Shown: positions 8,177-17,165, counted from the stretch's first letter. The stretch is DNA of 52,360 nucleotides from an uncultured Pelagibacteraceae bacterium (GCA_902618855.1 CACNCD010000007.1:1-52360), one strand, 5' to 3'. The notes: a model not told the origin generated them from the letters alone. A program made the numbers and translations.

Positions 8177-8914
8177 CTAAAACTTCAAATTTTCATCAAT
8201 TAGCATTAGTTTTTTTTTTAAATAAGATACTTTATTTTCTAAAATTGAATCTTTATTAATAACATTTTTTATTAATTTTTTATCTGTCATCATAAAAGAA
8301 TATATTTCTGCCATATCTTCAGATGGAGTTGTCATTGAATATTCTGTAAGAAAACCATTTGTTTTTTCAAATAGTGATAAACCTAACTTATCTGAGCATG
8401 TAGAACATTCTGCATATTCAAAATCTTTATTATTAAAATTTATCCATTCTTTCTCTTCAAACAATTCTTTAAAATTATCATTAATAATATGAAAAATTTC
8501 ATGATGTAAAACTCTTTCAAAATATTCTTTTTCAAAATTTATATCTAATATTAAAGTTTTCATTAAATAATTTGGGACGCCAGCCGCACCAATACCAGCT
8601 ACACTTAAATTTTCACAAAGAACAACATATTTTAAATTTATTTTTTTAAGAAAAGTTTCATCATACTTCTTAAAGTTTTTATCTATTAAAGGAAAAATTT
8701 TGTCTATATTGCTATCTTTTACATCAAAACAACTTACATTGTTATTTCTTATCCCAACCTGAAATGCTTTGTACGGTTTAAGATATTTAATACCTGTAGG
8801 AGAGTTTATACTATAAATTTCTAAATTAGGAATTTTTATAAGGTTATAAATAGTATTTGCACTTGCCCATGAAATTAAAATAAAAAATATAATTACAGTT
8901 TTAAATATTTTCAT
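8177..8914 (-). CDS. Putative exported zinc metallopeptidase (HExxH protein)
   Basis: This 245-residue protein has a signal peptide (MKIFKTVIIFFILISWASA). A zinc-peptidase motif HEIFH at residues 138-142 follows a hydrophobic strand (LILDINF). About 57 residues later SEDMAEIYSFM could supply the third ligand, as in gluzincin-like families with an EDxAE helix. Cysteines at 62, 100, 170 and 173 (ECSTC) may form disulfides or bind metal. I cannot name the family. It lies between a 57-residue membrane ORF (4-bp gap) and a cyclophilin (1-bp gap), suggesting envelope protein quality control. Peptidase activity is inferred from the motif only. Confidence 0.7.
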   Translation of the reverse strand: MKIFKTVIIFFILISWASANTIYNLIKIPNLEIYSINSPTGIKYLKPYKAFQVGIRNNNVSCFDVKDSNIDKIFPLIDKNFKKYDETFLKKINLKYVVLCENLSVAGIGAAGVPNYLMKTLILDINFEKEYFERVLHHEIFHIINDNFKELFEEKEWINFNNKDFEYAECSTCSDKLGLSLFEKTNGFLTEYSMTTPSEDMAEIYSFMMTDKKLIKNVINKDSILENKVSYLKKKLMLIDENLKF

Positions 8915-8918
8915 TTTA

Positions 8919-9092
8919 CTAATACTTTTTTACAAATATTCCCATTAATCCATTTATGATTGATACACTAAAAAGAATAACCTGTCCTTTAAATGAATAA
9001 AAATCAAATGATGGATAAAAACTTATACCTACGCTTAAAAGTATATAAGTTATTATAAAAGGTTTATAGAATTTTCTTACTAACTCCACCAT
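8919..9092 (-). CDS. Small hydrophobic protein, 57 residues, probably membrane-embedded
   Basis: An ATG at 9092 opens a 57-codon frame ending in TAG, 12 bp after the fdsA stop and 4 bp before the start of the HExxH gene, filling what would otherwise be the largest gap nearby. The product has a basic N terminus (MVELVRKFYKP), a first hydrophobic segment at about 12-27 and a second at about 37-54 (GQVILFSVSIINGLMGIFV), ending VKKY. This fits a two-helix hairpin membrane protein. No recognised family. There is no strong Shine-Dalgarno. The tight fit and membrane profile support a real gene, but it is short. Confidence 0.6.
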   Translation of the reverse strand: MVELVRKFYKPFIITYILLSVGISFYPSFDFYSFKGQVILFSVSIINGLMGIFVKKY

Positions 9093-9104
9093 TTATTTGA
9101 AAAT

Positions 9105-11879
9105 TTAAGTAGATTTGATTTCTACAGTATTTTCTTCAGGATAGTGATTTGTCTTGAATTGGTTAGAAATTTTTTGAACTTCTACAGATGAAACTTTATA
9201 TTCTGCACATTGCGTTTCCTCATCTTTTCCATGTCCAGTTACCATATTAACCATATGTTCAGGGAAGTGGAAAGTAGTGAATACAACACCTTCTTTTACT
9301 TTATCGTTAACTTCAACCTTTAAAGCAACTTCTCCTCTGCCAGAATATAATCTTGCAATATCCCCAGTATTTAATTCTCTGTATTTTGCATCTTTTGGAT
9401 GAACCAATAGTATATCTTCATCTACCATATCTATATTATTTGTTCTTCTAGTCATTGTAGCTGCATTGTAGTGCTGTAACACTCTACTAGTTGTTAATAT
9501 TAACGGGTATTCGTCTTTATTTTTTTCTATCTCTGTACTTTCCTTCCAGTCAAAGTATTTTAGTCTTCCTTTGCCCAGTTTAAATTCTTTTTCATGAAGT
9601 ATTTTTGTGTCGGTTCCATCCTCTTTTACAGGCCACTGTAATCCAAACTTGCCTAGTCTTTCTCTCGTAATACCTTTAAAGAAAGGCACAATATCTGCAA
9701 TTTCTGCTAAAACTTCGTCAGCATCATAAATTTTTTGATCAAAACCAAGTTTTTGCATCATTTCAGTAACAATAACACCATCCGGTTTTGTTCCAGGCAG
9801 AGGTTCTGCTGCCTTATTAACTCTTTGAACTCTTCTTTCAGTATTTGTAAAAGTTCCATCTTTTTCTAAAAAAGTAGTTCCTGGAAGTACGACATCAGCA
9901 TACTTGGCTGTTTCACTCATAAAAATTTCTTGAACGACCAATAAATCAAGAGCTTTCATTGCCTGTATTACATGATTACTGTTGGGATCTGTTTGAACAA
10001 TATCCTCTCCAATAATCCAAAGACCTTTTAACTCATTGTTGATAGCAGCATCAAACATTTCAGGAATTTTCAAACCTGCTTTTGTTGGATGAATTACTCC
10101 ATATTTTTGAGTATAAAAATCTTGTATCTTTTGCTCAGCGACAGGAAAGTATCCAGCGCCTTGATGAGGCTGACATCCCATATCAGCAGCACCTTGAACA
10201 TTGTTTTGTCCTCTTAAAGGATTAACACCAACTCCTCTTCTACCTATATTACCTGTAATCATTGCAAGGTCAGCGATCAACATTACAGTCTTAGATCCCT
10301 GTTCATGTTCAGTTACTCCTAAACCATGAAACTCCATTGAATTTTTTGCTGAGGCATATGCTATAGCAGCCTCCTTAACAAATTGTTTATCTACACCTGC
10401 AACTTTTGCCAATTGGTCAATATTCAAACTATTAATATGTTCAAAAAATTTATCAAAACCTTCAGTCCTATTGTCGATGAATTCTTTTTTATATAGTTTT
10501 GATTTTACAATAAAATATAACATCATGTTTAGAACAGCTACATTTGTTCCTGGTCTTAATCTAATATGGTAATCTGCTAGTTTTGCTAACTCTGTTTCAA
10601 CAGGGTCAAGCACTATTAACTTTTTACCTTTCATAACTTGTTGTTTTATTTTTGCTCCTGTAACTGGATGTGCGTTAGTTGGGTTAGCCCCTATAACTAA
10701 AAATAAATCTGCAAAATAAATATCCTCTGTTGAATTAGTTGCAGCACCCGTTCCGAATGTTTGCTGCATACCCCAAGCTGTTGGAGAATGACAAATTCTT
10801 GCACAGCAATCAATGTTATTTGTACCCACTACTGCTCTAATCATTTTTTGGAAAACATAGTTTTCTTCATTAGTACATCTAGCTGATGATATTCCCGCAA
10901 TAGCATCTGGACCATTATCTTTTTTAATTTTATCTAATTTATTTTTTATGAATTCATAAGCTTCATCCCAAGAAGCTTTTTCAAATTTACCATTTCTCTT
11001 TATTAGTGGACTTCTTAATCTGTCAGGATGATCATAAAATCCAAACGCATATCTACCTTTGACACAAGTATGTCCAGCATTAACTTCAGTTTCTTTTGGA
11101 GTATCAATTGAAACTACTTTTCCATCTTTGACAGATGTTTCTAAATTACAACCAACTCCACAATACGAACATGTAGTTCTTACTTTTTTATCGTATTTTG
11201 CAGACTTAGATGCAAAAACATCAGATATTGCATCTGTTGGGCAAGTGTGTGCACATGCACCACAAGATACGCAAGAAGAATCTCCAAACAACATATCATT
11301 ATCTGTGGTAATTCTTGATTCAAATCCTCTTCCACTCATTGTTAACACGAAAGACCCTTGTATCTCATCGCAGGCTCTTACACATCTTCCACAATTAATA
11401 CAGTTATCTAAATTCATTCTCATGTATGAATGTGAAGTGTCTTTAGGAGTACCTTTGTGTTGTTTAGGGTTATTATATCTATGATCTTTTATTCCTAGAT
11501 CATTGGCAACATCTTGAAGTTCACAATTATTGTTAACTTCACATGTTCCACAATTCATTGGGTGATCAGTTATAACTAATTCTACAATGTTTTTTCTTAA
11601 ATTTTTAAGATCTTCATTATTAGTAAAAATATGTTGATTTTCTCCAACTGGAGTATGACACGAAGCTACTACTTTGGTAGGTCCATCTTTTTCTAATGCC
11701 ACTTCAACAGAGCAAACTCTACAAGCACCATAAGGAGCAAGATTTGGATCATCACATAAAGTAGGGACCTTTTTTTCACCTAAGTAACTTTTAACAAATT
11801 TTAATATAGAAGTATGTTTTTCACCAATTTCGTATGGCTTTCCATCAATATAGGCTATTTTTCTTTTTTCTGAGCTCAT
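9105..11879 (-). CDS. fdsA: NAD-dependent formate dehydrogenase, molybdenum catalytic (alpha) subunit
   Basis: This 924-residue cytoplasmic enzyme oxidises formate to CO2. Domains in order: a [2Fe-2S] ferredoxin domain (C42, C53, C56, C74), a NuoG-like His/Cys cluster (H106, C110, C113, C119), two [4Fe-4S] ferredoxin clusters (C160-C170 and C203-C213), then the molybdopterin domain with its own [4Fe-4S] site (C237, C240, C244, C272). The motif CCARICHSPT puts cysteine C363 at the molybdenum, where E. coli FdhF has selenocysteine, followed by H364. Length and layout match FdsA-type soluble, oxygen-tolerant enzymes. It overlaps the fused beta/gamma gene upstream by 1 nt (TAATG), which implies coupled translation. 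Confidence 0.95.
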   Translation of the reverse strand: MSSEKRKIAYIDGKPYEIGEKHTSILKFVKSYLGEKKVPTLCDDPNLAPYGACRVCSVEVALEKDGPTKVVASCHTPVGENQHIFTNNEDLKNLRKNIVELVITDHPMNCGTCEVNNNCELQDVANDLGIKDHRYNNPKQHKGTPKDTSHSYMRMNLDNCINCGRCVRACDEIQGSFVLTMSGRGFESRITTDNDMLFGDSSCVSCGACAHTCPTDAISDVFASKSAKYDKKVRTTCSYCGVGCNLETSVKDGKVVSIDTPKETEVNAGHTCVKGRYAFGFYDHPDRLRSPLIKRNGKFEKASWDEAYEFIKNKLDKIKKDNGPDAIAGISSARCTNEENYVFQKMIRAVVGTNNIDCCARICHSPTAWGMQQTFGTGAATNSTEDIYFADLFLVIGANPTNAHPVTGAKIKQQVMKGKKLIVLDPVETELAKLADYHIRLRPGTNVAVLNMMLYFIVKSKLYKKEFIDNRTEGFDKFFEHINSLNIDQLAKVAGVDKQFVKEAAIAYASAKNSMEFHGLGVTEHEQGSKTVMLIADLAMITGNIGRRGVGVNPLRGQNNVQGAADMGCQPHQGAGYFPVAEQKIQDFYTQKYGVIHPTKAGLKIPEMFDAAINNELKGLWIIGEDIVQTDPNSNHVIQAMKALDLLVVQEIFMSETAKYADVVLPGTTFLEKDGTFTNTERRVQRVNKAAEPLPGTKPDGVIVTEMMQKLGFDQKIYDADEVLAEIADIVPFFKGITRERLGKFGLQWPVKEDGTDTKILHEKEFKLGKGRLKYFDWKESTEIEKNKDEYPLILTTSRVLQHYNAATMTRRTNNIDMVDEDILLVHPKDAKYRELNTGDIARLYSGRGEVALKVEVNDKVKEGVVFTTFHFPEHMVNMVTGHGKDEETQCAEYKVSSVEVQKISNQFKTNHYPEENTVEIKST

Positions 11880-13537
11880 TAATTTTCTTTTACTATATCA
11901 TCTTTCAATTCATCACCAAAATATTTTAAGATATTCATAATTGGCGTAGGAATAGCTCCACAAAGAGCACACAAGCATCCTTTTTTCATCGTAATAAGCA
12001 GTTCATTTAACAATTTTAGAGGGATTTTAGCTGATTTATTTTTAACTTGATCGAACATTTCTTTGCCTCGATACGATCCAAGTCTTCCAGGAAAACATTT
12101 TCCACATGATTCCTCTGCTGAAAACTCAAACAGATGATGTATATAATCAATCATACTAAATTCTTTTGGAATACTAACCACGCTCGCATGTCCTAACATA
12201 AAACCAGCATTAGTAAATTCTTGGAAATCTAAATTTAAATTGTCAATTTCTTGAATTGGAACTACACCACCTAATGGTCCACCAATTTGAAATGCTTTGA
12301 CAGGTTCTTTAAGGCCTCCACCAATTTCATAAAAAATTTTTTTCATAGGTGTTCCCATATCAATTTCATAAACTCCAGGTTTATTAAAAAAACTATCTAA
12401 ACAAACAAGCTTTGTACCTGCAGATTTTTTATTTCCAATTGCTGAAAATTTTTCAGCGCCATTTAACAAAATTCCACTTGCTGCAGCAAGAGTTTCTACA
12501 TTGTTAACTACAGTTGGTTTTTTATAAAGTCCCTCTGTTACTGGAAAAGGAGGTCTAACATCTACTTCTGCTCTTCTTCCCTCTATAGACGCTATTAAAG
12601 CAGTTTCTTCTCCACAAATGTATGCGCCTTGTCCGATACAAATGTTTAAGTCAAAAGAAAAATTTGTACCAAGAATATTTTTACCTAACAATCCTTCTTG
12701 TTTTAAAGCATTAATAGATCCGTTTAATGCTTCAATTGACTTTGGATATTCTCCTCTAATATAAAGGACGCCTTCATCTCCTCCAATTACATAACCACAG
12801 ATTACCATTCCAAATATGACCTTAAGGGGTTGATCTTCTAGTAAATATCTGTCAGAAAAAGCTCCAGAGTCTCCTTCGTCTGCGTTACAAATTACGTATT
12901 TTTTATCAGATTTAGCTTTACTACAAAAATCCCATTTCATTCCAGTTGGAAAACCTGCACCACCTCTTCCAGTTAAATTTGATGACAACAAAGATGAAAT
13001 AATTTCTTTTTTGTCGGTTTTAAGAAAAATATTTAGATTTTTTTTAAATTTGTCAAGATCCGATAATTTATCATCCATTAAAAAACTAGTTGAAGCAAAA
13101 CTTTTAGAAGTAAATTTTTCTTGAATAATTTCTTCACCCTTGACTATTTTATCTATTTTAGAAATATCATTTCCGGCATAATTTTCTCCATCGTAGTGAA
13201 AAGCGTGGTTCTCGTAACAATAACCCAAACAAAACATTTCACCAACTTTGTCTTTACCGAGTTTATCTTGTAACTTTTTTTTAAGACCTTCTTGTGTACC
13301 TGCACACATGCACGCACTACCATTGCATACAAAAGCTTTTTTTGCTCTATGTTCGGGTCTTAAAAATTCGTAAAAACTCTCAGCTCCGTGTATTGTAGAT
13401 AGACCAACATGATATTTTTCTGCTAATTCCTTCATGCCGTCACCATTTTTAGAATTTAATGATCTTTCAGAAATTTTCTGAAAAAGGTTATCTTTTAAAC
13501 CTATTCTACCTGATAATTTGCTTATATTTTTTGACAT
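11879..13537 (-). CDS. fdsB: Formate dehydrogenase NADH-reducing subunit, fused FdsG-FdsB (NuoE-NuoF-like)
   Basis: This 552-residue flavoprotein would pass formate electrons to NAD. Residues about 1-130 are a NuoE/FdsG-like thioredoxin-fold domain with [2Fe-2S] ligands C71, C76, C103 and C107. The rest is NuoF/FdsB-like: a glycine-rich NAD/FMN site (GRGGAGFPTGMKW), IGQGAYICGEETALIASIEG, and a C-terminal [4Fe-4S] site (ESCGKCFPGR plus CLCALCGA). In Rhodobacter and Cupriavidus, FdsG and FdsB are separate proteins; here one polypeptide covers both. It lies 5 bp after fdhD and overlaps fdsA by 1 nt. Confidence 0.93.
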   Translation of the reverse strand: MSKNISKLSGRIGLKDNLFQKISERSLNSKNGDGMKELAEKYHVGLSTIHGAESFYEFLRPEHRAKKAFVCNGSACMCAGTQEGLKKKLQDKLGKDKVGEMFCLGYCYENHAFHYDGENYAGNDISKIDKIVKGEEIIQEKFTSKSFASTSFLMDDKLSDLDKFKKNLNIFLKTDKKEIISSLLSSNLTGRGGAGFPTGMKWDFCSKAKSDKKYVICNADEGDSGAFSDRYLLEDQPLKVIFGMVICGYVIGGDEGVLYIRGEYPKSIEALNGSINALKQEGLLGKNILGTNFSFDLNICIGQGAYICGEETALIASIEGRRAEVDVRPPFPVTEGLYKKPTVVNNVETLAAASGILLNGAEKFSAIGNKKSAGTKLVCLDSFFNKPGVYEIDMGTPMKKIFYEIGGGLKEPVKAFQIGGPLGGVVPIQEIDNLNLDFQEFTNAGFMLGHASVVSIPKEFSMIDYIHHLFEFSAEESCGKCFPGRLGSYRGKEMFDQVKNKSAKIPLKLLNELLITMKKGCLCALCGAIPTPIMNILKYFGDELKDDIVKEN

Positions 13538-13542
13538 TTTAT

Positions 13543-14385
13543 TTAGGCTTTTATTATAACTCTTTCTTTATTGCTATAAATATTAAAGCTATTACTTTTT
13601 ACAAAACCTAACAAGGTCATGTCAAAGCGTTTTGCTAGATCTATAGCGAGACTTGTGGGCGCACCTACACCTGCCATTAATCCTATGTTTGACATTAAAG
13701 CTTTTTGAACTAACTCAAAATTTAATCTTCCTGAACAAGCTATAAATTGAGAACTATTATCAATAAGTTTATTTTTATGTACGTAACCAATTAATTTATC
13801 TAAAGCATTGTGTCGACCAACATCCTCTCTCGTTGCCAAAACCTCTCCTTGATCAGTAATTAAAGAGCTAGCATGTATTCCTCCAGTTTTTGAAAATTCA
13901 GACTGTTTACTCACTAAAAGCTCCGGTGATTTTAAAATAATTTTTTCACTAATTTTTGGATAAGATAAACTCATTTTATCATTTTTTAATATTTCAACTG
14001 TATCAAGCGAAGTTTTTCCACACACACCACATGAGGAGTTTGTTATAAAGTTTCTTTTTAATTTTCCTATATCAATATTTTTTGTATTTTTAATTGTAGC
14101 AATTATTTTATTTTGTATATTGTAATCACCAACTTCATCCCCTTGTTTTTCAATTTTTTCTATATCTGAAAAATTTTCAATTATTCTTTCATTAAATAAA
14201 AAACCAGAAATTAAATCCTCATCATTTCCTGGGGTTCTCATTGTTATTGAGATATTTTCATTTTTCCATTTGCCGTTTGTTTCAAATCTTAAAATCATTT
14301 CAAGAGGTTCTTCAACTGAAACAGAGTCTTTAACCTCTTCAATGTTATTATTTTTTAATTTTGTAACTTTATACTTAATGTCCAT
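13543..14385 (-). CDS. fdhD: Formate dehydrogenase accessory sulfurtransferase FdhD
   Basis: This 280-residue protein matures the formate dehydrogenase by transferring sulfur onto the molybdenum cofactor and binding it for insertion. The essential CxxC is seen in SSCGVCGKTS (C119, C122). GGIHASSL, VGRHNALDKLIG and the FDMTLLGFVK ending are typical of the family. It is packed between the HPP gene (TAAATG junction, no gap) and fdsGB (5-bp gap), so it is made together with its client enzyme. Confidence 0.93.
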   Translation of the reverse strand: MDIKYKVTKLKNNNIEEVKDSVSVEEPLEMILRFETNGKWKNENISITMRTPGNDEDLISGFLFNERIIENFSDIEKIEKQGDEVGDYNIQNKIIATIKNTKNIDIGKLKRNFITNSSCGVCGKTSLDTVEILKNDKMSLSYPKISEKIILKSPELLVSKQSEFSKTGGIHASSLITDQGEVLATREDVGRHNALDKLIGYVHKNKLIDNSSQFIACSGRLNFELVQKALMSNIGLMAGVGAPTSLAIDLAKRFDMTLLGFVKSNSFNIYSNKERVIIKA

Positions 14386-14850
14386 TTATGAAGGATATTT
14401 CTTTTTTAATATAAGTCGATTTAAAACTACACCAAAAAATACAATTATTACCGACCCCGTTATAACTGGACTAATTATATAATCTAAAGAAACACTTCCC
14501 ATAATAACAATTATTGGATTACCCCCAGCAGGAGGATGGGTTACGTTTAATAGTATCATAAGCCCTACACCTACGCCCACAGAAATTGGAATTAAAATAT
14601 ATAAAGGGAGTGGGATTAAATTTAAAAAAAAAACTCCTACAATAGCAGTTAGCAAATGACCAAAAAAAATATTTTTAGGTTGAGCAAACGGACTTTCTGG
14701 ATAGCCATATAAAAGTACCATCGTGGATCCAAAAGAAGCTATTAAAAAAACTCCATATTCTGTTTTATATGTAAGTATAGTTAAAACACCAATCGTTAAA
14801 GTAGAAAAGATTGTGGCGAATATTGATTGTTTTATTAACTTTTTATTCAT
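14386..14850 (-). CDS. HPP-family integral membrane protein
   Basis: This 154-residue protein has about four to five hydrophobic helices and carries the family's signature His-Pro-Pro in NVTHPPAGGNPIIVIMG, plus the conserved early segment FLIASFGSTMVLLYG. Some cyanobacterial and chloroplast HPP proteins are reported to move nitrite. Its place inside a formate dehydrogenase transcript suggests movement of formate or a related small anion, but that is inference. It sits between the IscU-like gene and fdhD, both at TAAATG junctions with no spare base. Confidence 0.82.
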   Translation of the reverse strand: MNKKLIKQSIFATIFSTLTIGVLTILTYKTEYGVFLIASFGSTMVLLYGYPESPFAQPKNIFFGHLLTAIVGVFFLNLIPLPLYILIPISVGVGVGLMILLNVTHPPAGGNPIIVIMGSVSLDYIISPVITGSVIIVFFGVVLNRLILKKKYPS

Positions 14851-15249
14851 TTAAGATTTTAAAGCTTTTAAAAGTGTTTTAAAAGGAAGCATCAAACATT
14901 CCTTTCTTGATAGATTTTTTTTATCAAATAACTTATTAAATTCTACCCATTCTTTTTGAAAAGAGCTGTTACTTTTTTCAAAAAATGAAATTGCAGTGCC
15001 AATTACTTCTTTTATTTTTTTAATCGGTTTATTAATAGATTTTCTTGACAATAAACTTACGGCAGCCTGACAATAAATGCATGATTTACATTGATATCCA
15101 AAATCAATTATTTTTTCGTCTTTTATTCTTAAAGAAATTTCCATCTCATCACCACATAAGGGGTTTTTTTGTTTAGATATATGAGTATGACCTTTAATAA
15201 TTTTATTATTATCAGTATAAGAAGCAATTTTTAAAATTTCTAGGTCCAT
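14851..15249 (-). CDS. IscU/NifU-N-like iron-sulfur cluster scaffold protein
   Basis: This 132-residue protein matches the IscU/SufU/NifU N-terminal scaffold. It shows the CGD motif (C32, D34), a second Cys region GYQCKSCIYCQAAVSLLS (C54, C57, C60) and a third ligand Cys in SRKECLMLPFKTLL (C118). C57 aligns with the usual second cysteine, so C54 and C60 are extra and create an unusual CxxCxxC. It is the first gene of the formate dehydrogenase transcript and may supply the many Fe-S clusters of FdsA/FdsGB. A dedicated role is inference. It is 42 bp from the divergent mobA. Confidence 0.78.
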   Translation of the reverse strand: MDLEILKIASYTDNNKIIKGHTHISKQKNPLCGDEMEISLRIKDEKIIDFGYQCKSCIYCQAAVSLLSRKSINKPIKKIKEVIGTAISFFEKSNSSFQKEWVEFNKLFDKKNLSRKECLMLPFKTLLKALKS

Positions 15250-15291
15250 TAAATTCTTTTAATAAAAGATTTATGTTTTATATTTTGTTTT

Positions 15292-15912
15292 ATGAATGAT
15301 AACAATATTTTAGCAGTTATTCTAGCAGGTGGGAAATCAAAAAGATTTGGAGAAGATAAAAATCTAGCAAAACTTGGATCAAAAAGTTTGTTAGAGCATG
15401 TTATAGAAAGAGTAAGAGAAAAGTTTCAAAAAATTTTAATAATTTCTAACAAAAATCCTAAAATTAAAAAAATGGACTATATAGACATTATTCCTGACTG
15501 TATTGAAGGGAACTTAGGTCCATTAGTCGGCGTACTGTCGGCGATGAAATGGGTGAAAGAAAAAAAAAAGAATTACAAGTGGGTAGCAACTTTCCCTTCT
15601 GACACACCTTTTTTTGATAATTCAATAGTTGAAAAATATTTTGAGGAAATAAAGAAAAATCAAAGCCGTCTTTATTTTATTAAATCAAATGAAAAAAGAC
15701 ATAATATATTTGGTTTATGGTCTGTAGAATTAATGGATATACTAGAAGATGATTTGGTAAAAAAAAATTTTAGAAAAGTAGAGGAGTGGTCAAATAAAAT
15801 TGGGGTGAAAACTATTAATATAAAATTTAACGAATTTGATCCTTTTTTAAACATAAATACGAAAGAAGATTTAATTAAAGCAGAAAAAATATTTAAAAAA
15901 TTTGAAAAATGA
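15292..15912 (+). CDS. mobA: Molybdenum cofactor guanylyltransferase MobA
   Basis: This 206-residue nucleotidyltransferase attaches GMP to molybdopterin to give the MGD form used by formate dehydrogenases. The N-terminal LAGGKSKRFGEDKNLAKLG is the conserved nucleotide-binding loop, and TFPSDTPFFD is the metal-binding segment. It is divergent from the formate dehydrogenase transcript (42-bp shared upstream region) and overlaps moeA by 4 nt (ATGA). The context supports cofactor supply to FdsA. Confidence 0.9.
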   Translation: MNDNNILAVILAGGKSKRFGEDKNLAKLGSKSLLEHVIERVREKFQKILIISNKNPKIKKMDYIDIIPDCIEGNLGPLVGVLSAMKWVKEKKKNYKWVATFPSDTPFFDNSIVEKYFEEIKKNQSRLYFIKSNEKRHNIFGLWSVELMDILEDDLVKKNFRKVEEWSNKIGVKTINIKFNEFDPFLNINTKEDLIKAEKIFKKFEK

Positions 15913-17165
15913 TTGGATATATAAAAGCAAGAAAAATATTAGAAAAATCTAAAATAAAAATAAATACTGAAATTTTAAGTTCAATAGAATCTTTAAATAG
16001 AATTTCAGCTGAAAACGTTTATTCAAATATTAATCTACCTTCAGATAACAATACCGCTTTAGATGGGTATGCAATTTGTTCTAAAGATACTTTGGGCCTA
16101 AATAAAAAAAAAATAAAATATTTTAAAATAATTAAAACGATCGCAGCAGGAGATGATCCTAAAATTAAAAAATTAAAAAAATTCCAAACTGTAGAGGTAA
16201 TGACAGGGGCATTAATTACAAAACCTTTAGATACAATTATACCTATTGAACAAATTAAATATAAACCAAATTCAAAAAAAAAAAATTATATTTTAATAGA
16301 TAAAAGAATCAAAAAAAATAATCATATAAGATTTAAAGGTTCAGATTTTAAAAATAAAGAATTGATTATTTCTAAAGGAGAGTTAATTCAACCTTCCCAT
16401 ATTCTTGCTTTTAAAAGTTTAGGTATAAAAAAAATAAAAGTAATGTCAAAACCTAATATTTTATTTTTTTCTACTGGAAATGAAATTACAGAAAAGGATA
16501 AAATAAACTCTTGGCAAGTAAGAAATTCAAATAGTTATTATATAAAATCCTTGTCAAAAAATTTTTTATTTAATTTTATTGATGGTGGTATCTTAAGAGA
16601 TAATGGGCAAAAAAATTTTGAAAAAAAATTAAAAAAGATTTTGACTTCGAAAGTTGATATAATAATTACATCTGGCGCAGTTTCAGCAGGCAAGTTTGAT
16701 TTTATTCCAAATGTTGTGAATAAGTTTAAGTTAAATAGTTTTTTTAAAGGAGTTGCCATAAGACCAGGCAAACCAATTTTATTTGCAAATTTTAAAAATA
16801 AATCTAAATCTATTTTTGGATTACCAGGAAATCCAATTTCTTCAGCAGCATGTTTTAGATTTTTTGTTTATCCATATCTTTCAAATATTTTAAATATAAA
16901 AAGAGAAAAACCGTTTAGAGCTGTTTTGAAAAAAAATTACAAAAAAAAAAAATCTTTCACTAGATTTTTAAAAGCAAAACTTAACTCAACTAATAGTGGA
17001 ACTTTACAAGTTGAGATTTTAAGTGGACAAGAGTCTTTTAGAATAAAATCCTTTGTACAATCAAATGTTTGGGCGCTTTTAAATTCTGGCAAATCCTCTT
17101 TTAAAAAGGGTCAGTTAGTTGAATGTTTTAGTCCAATTTTTCCAAACAAGAATATATTTAATTAA
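15909..17165 (+). CDS. moeA: Molybdopterin molybdenumtransferase MoeA
   Basis: This 418-residue enzyme inserts molybdenum into adenylylated molybdopterin. Conserved blocks include LPSDNNTALDGYAI near the N terminus, AAGDDP, VEVMTGALI, FFSTGNEI, ITSGAVSAGKFDF and GLPGNPISSAACF. The length is usual for MoeA. It overlaps mobA by 4 nt, so the two are translationally coupled. The earlier moa genes are not in this window. Low-complexity Lys/Ile-rich stretches reflect base composition. Confidence 0.92.
   Translation: MIGYIKARKILEKSKIKINTEILSSIESLNRISAENVYSNINLPSDNNTALDGYAICSKDTLGLNKKKIKYFKIIKTIAAGDDPKIKKLKKFQTVEVMTGALITKPLDTIIPIEQIKYKPNSKKKNYILIDKRIKKNNHIRFKGSDFKNKELIISKGELIQPSHILAFKSLGIKKIKVMSKPNILFFSTGNEITEKDKINSWQVRNSNSYYIKSLSKNFLFNFIDGGILRDNGQKNFEKKLKKILTSKVDIIITSGAVSAGKFDFIPNVVNKFKLNSFFKGVAIRPGKPILFANFKNKSKSIFGLPGNPISSAACFRFFVYPYLSNILNIKREKPFRAVLKKNYKKKKSFTRFLKAKLNSTNSGTLQVEILSGQESFRIKSFVQSNVWALLNSGKSSFKKGQLVECFSPIFPNKNIFN

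Noticed and set aside
10789..10791. Selenocysteine in the formate dehydrogenase
   Set aside because: The Mo-ligand position (C363) is encoded by a Cys codon, with no in-frame TGA in the gene.
11059..11484. 141-codon ORF opposite fdsA
   Set aside because: Shadow of the Cys-rich fdsA region; no domain, and fdsA itself is continuous and well conserved.
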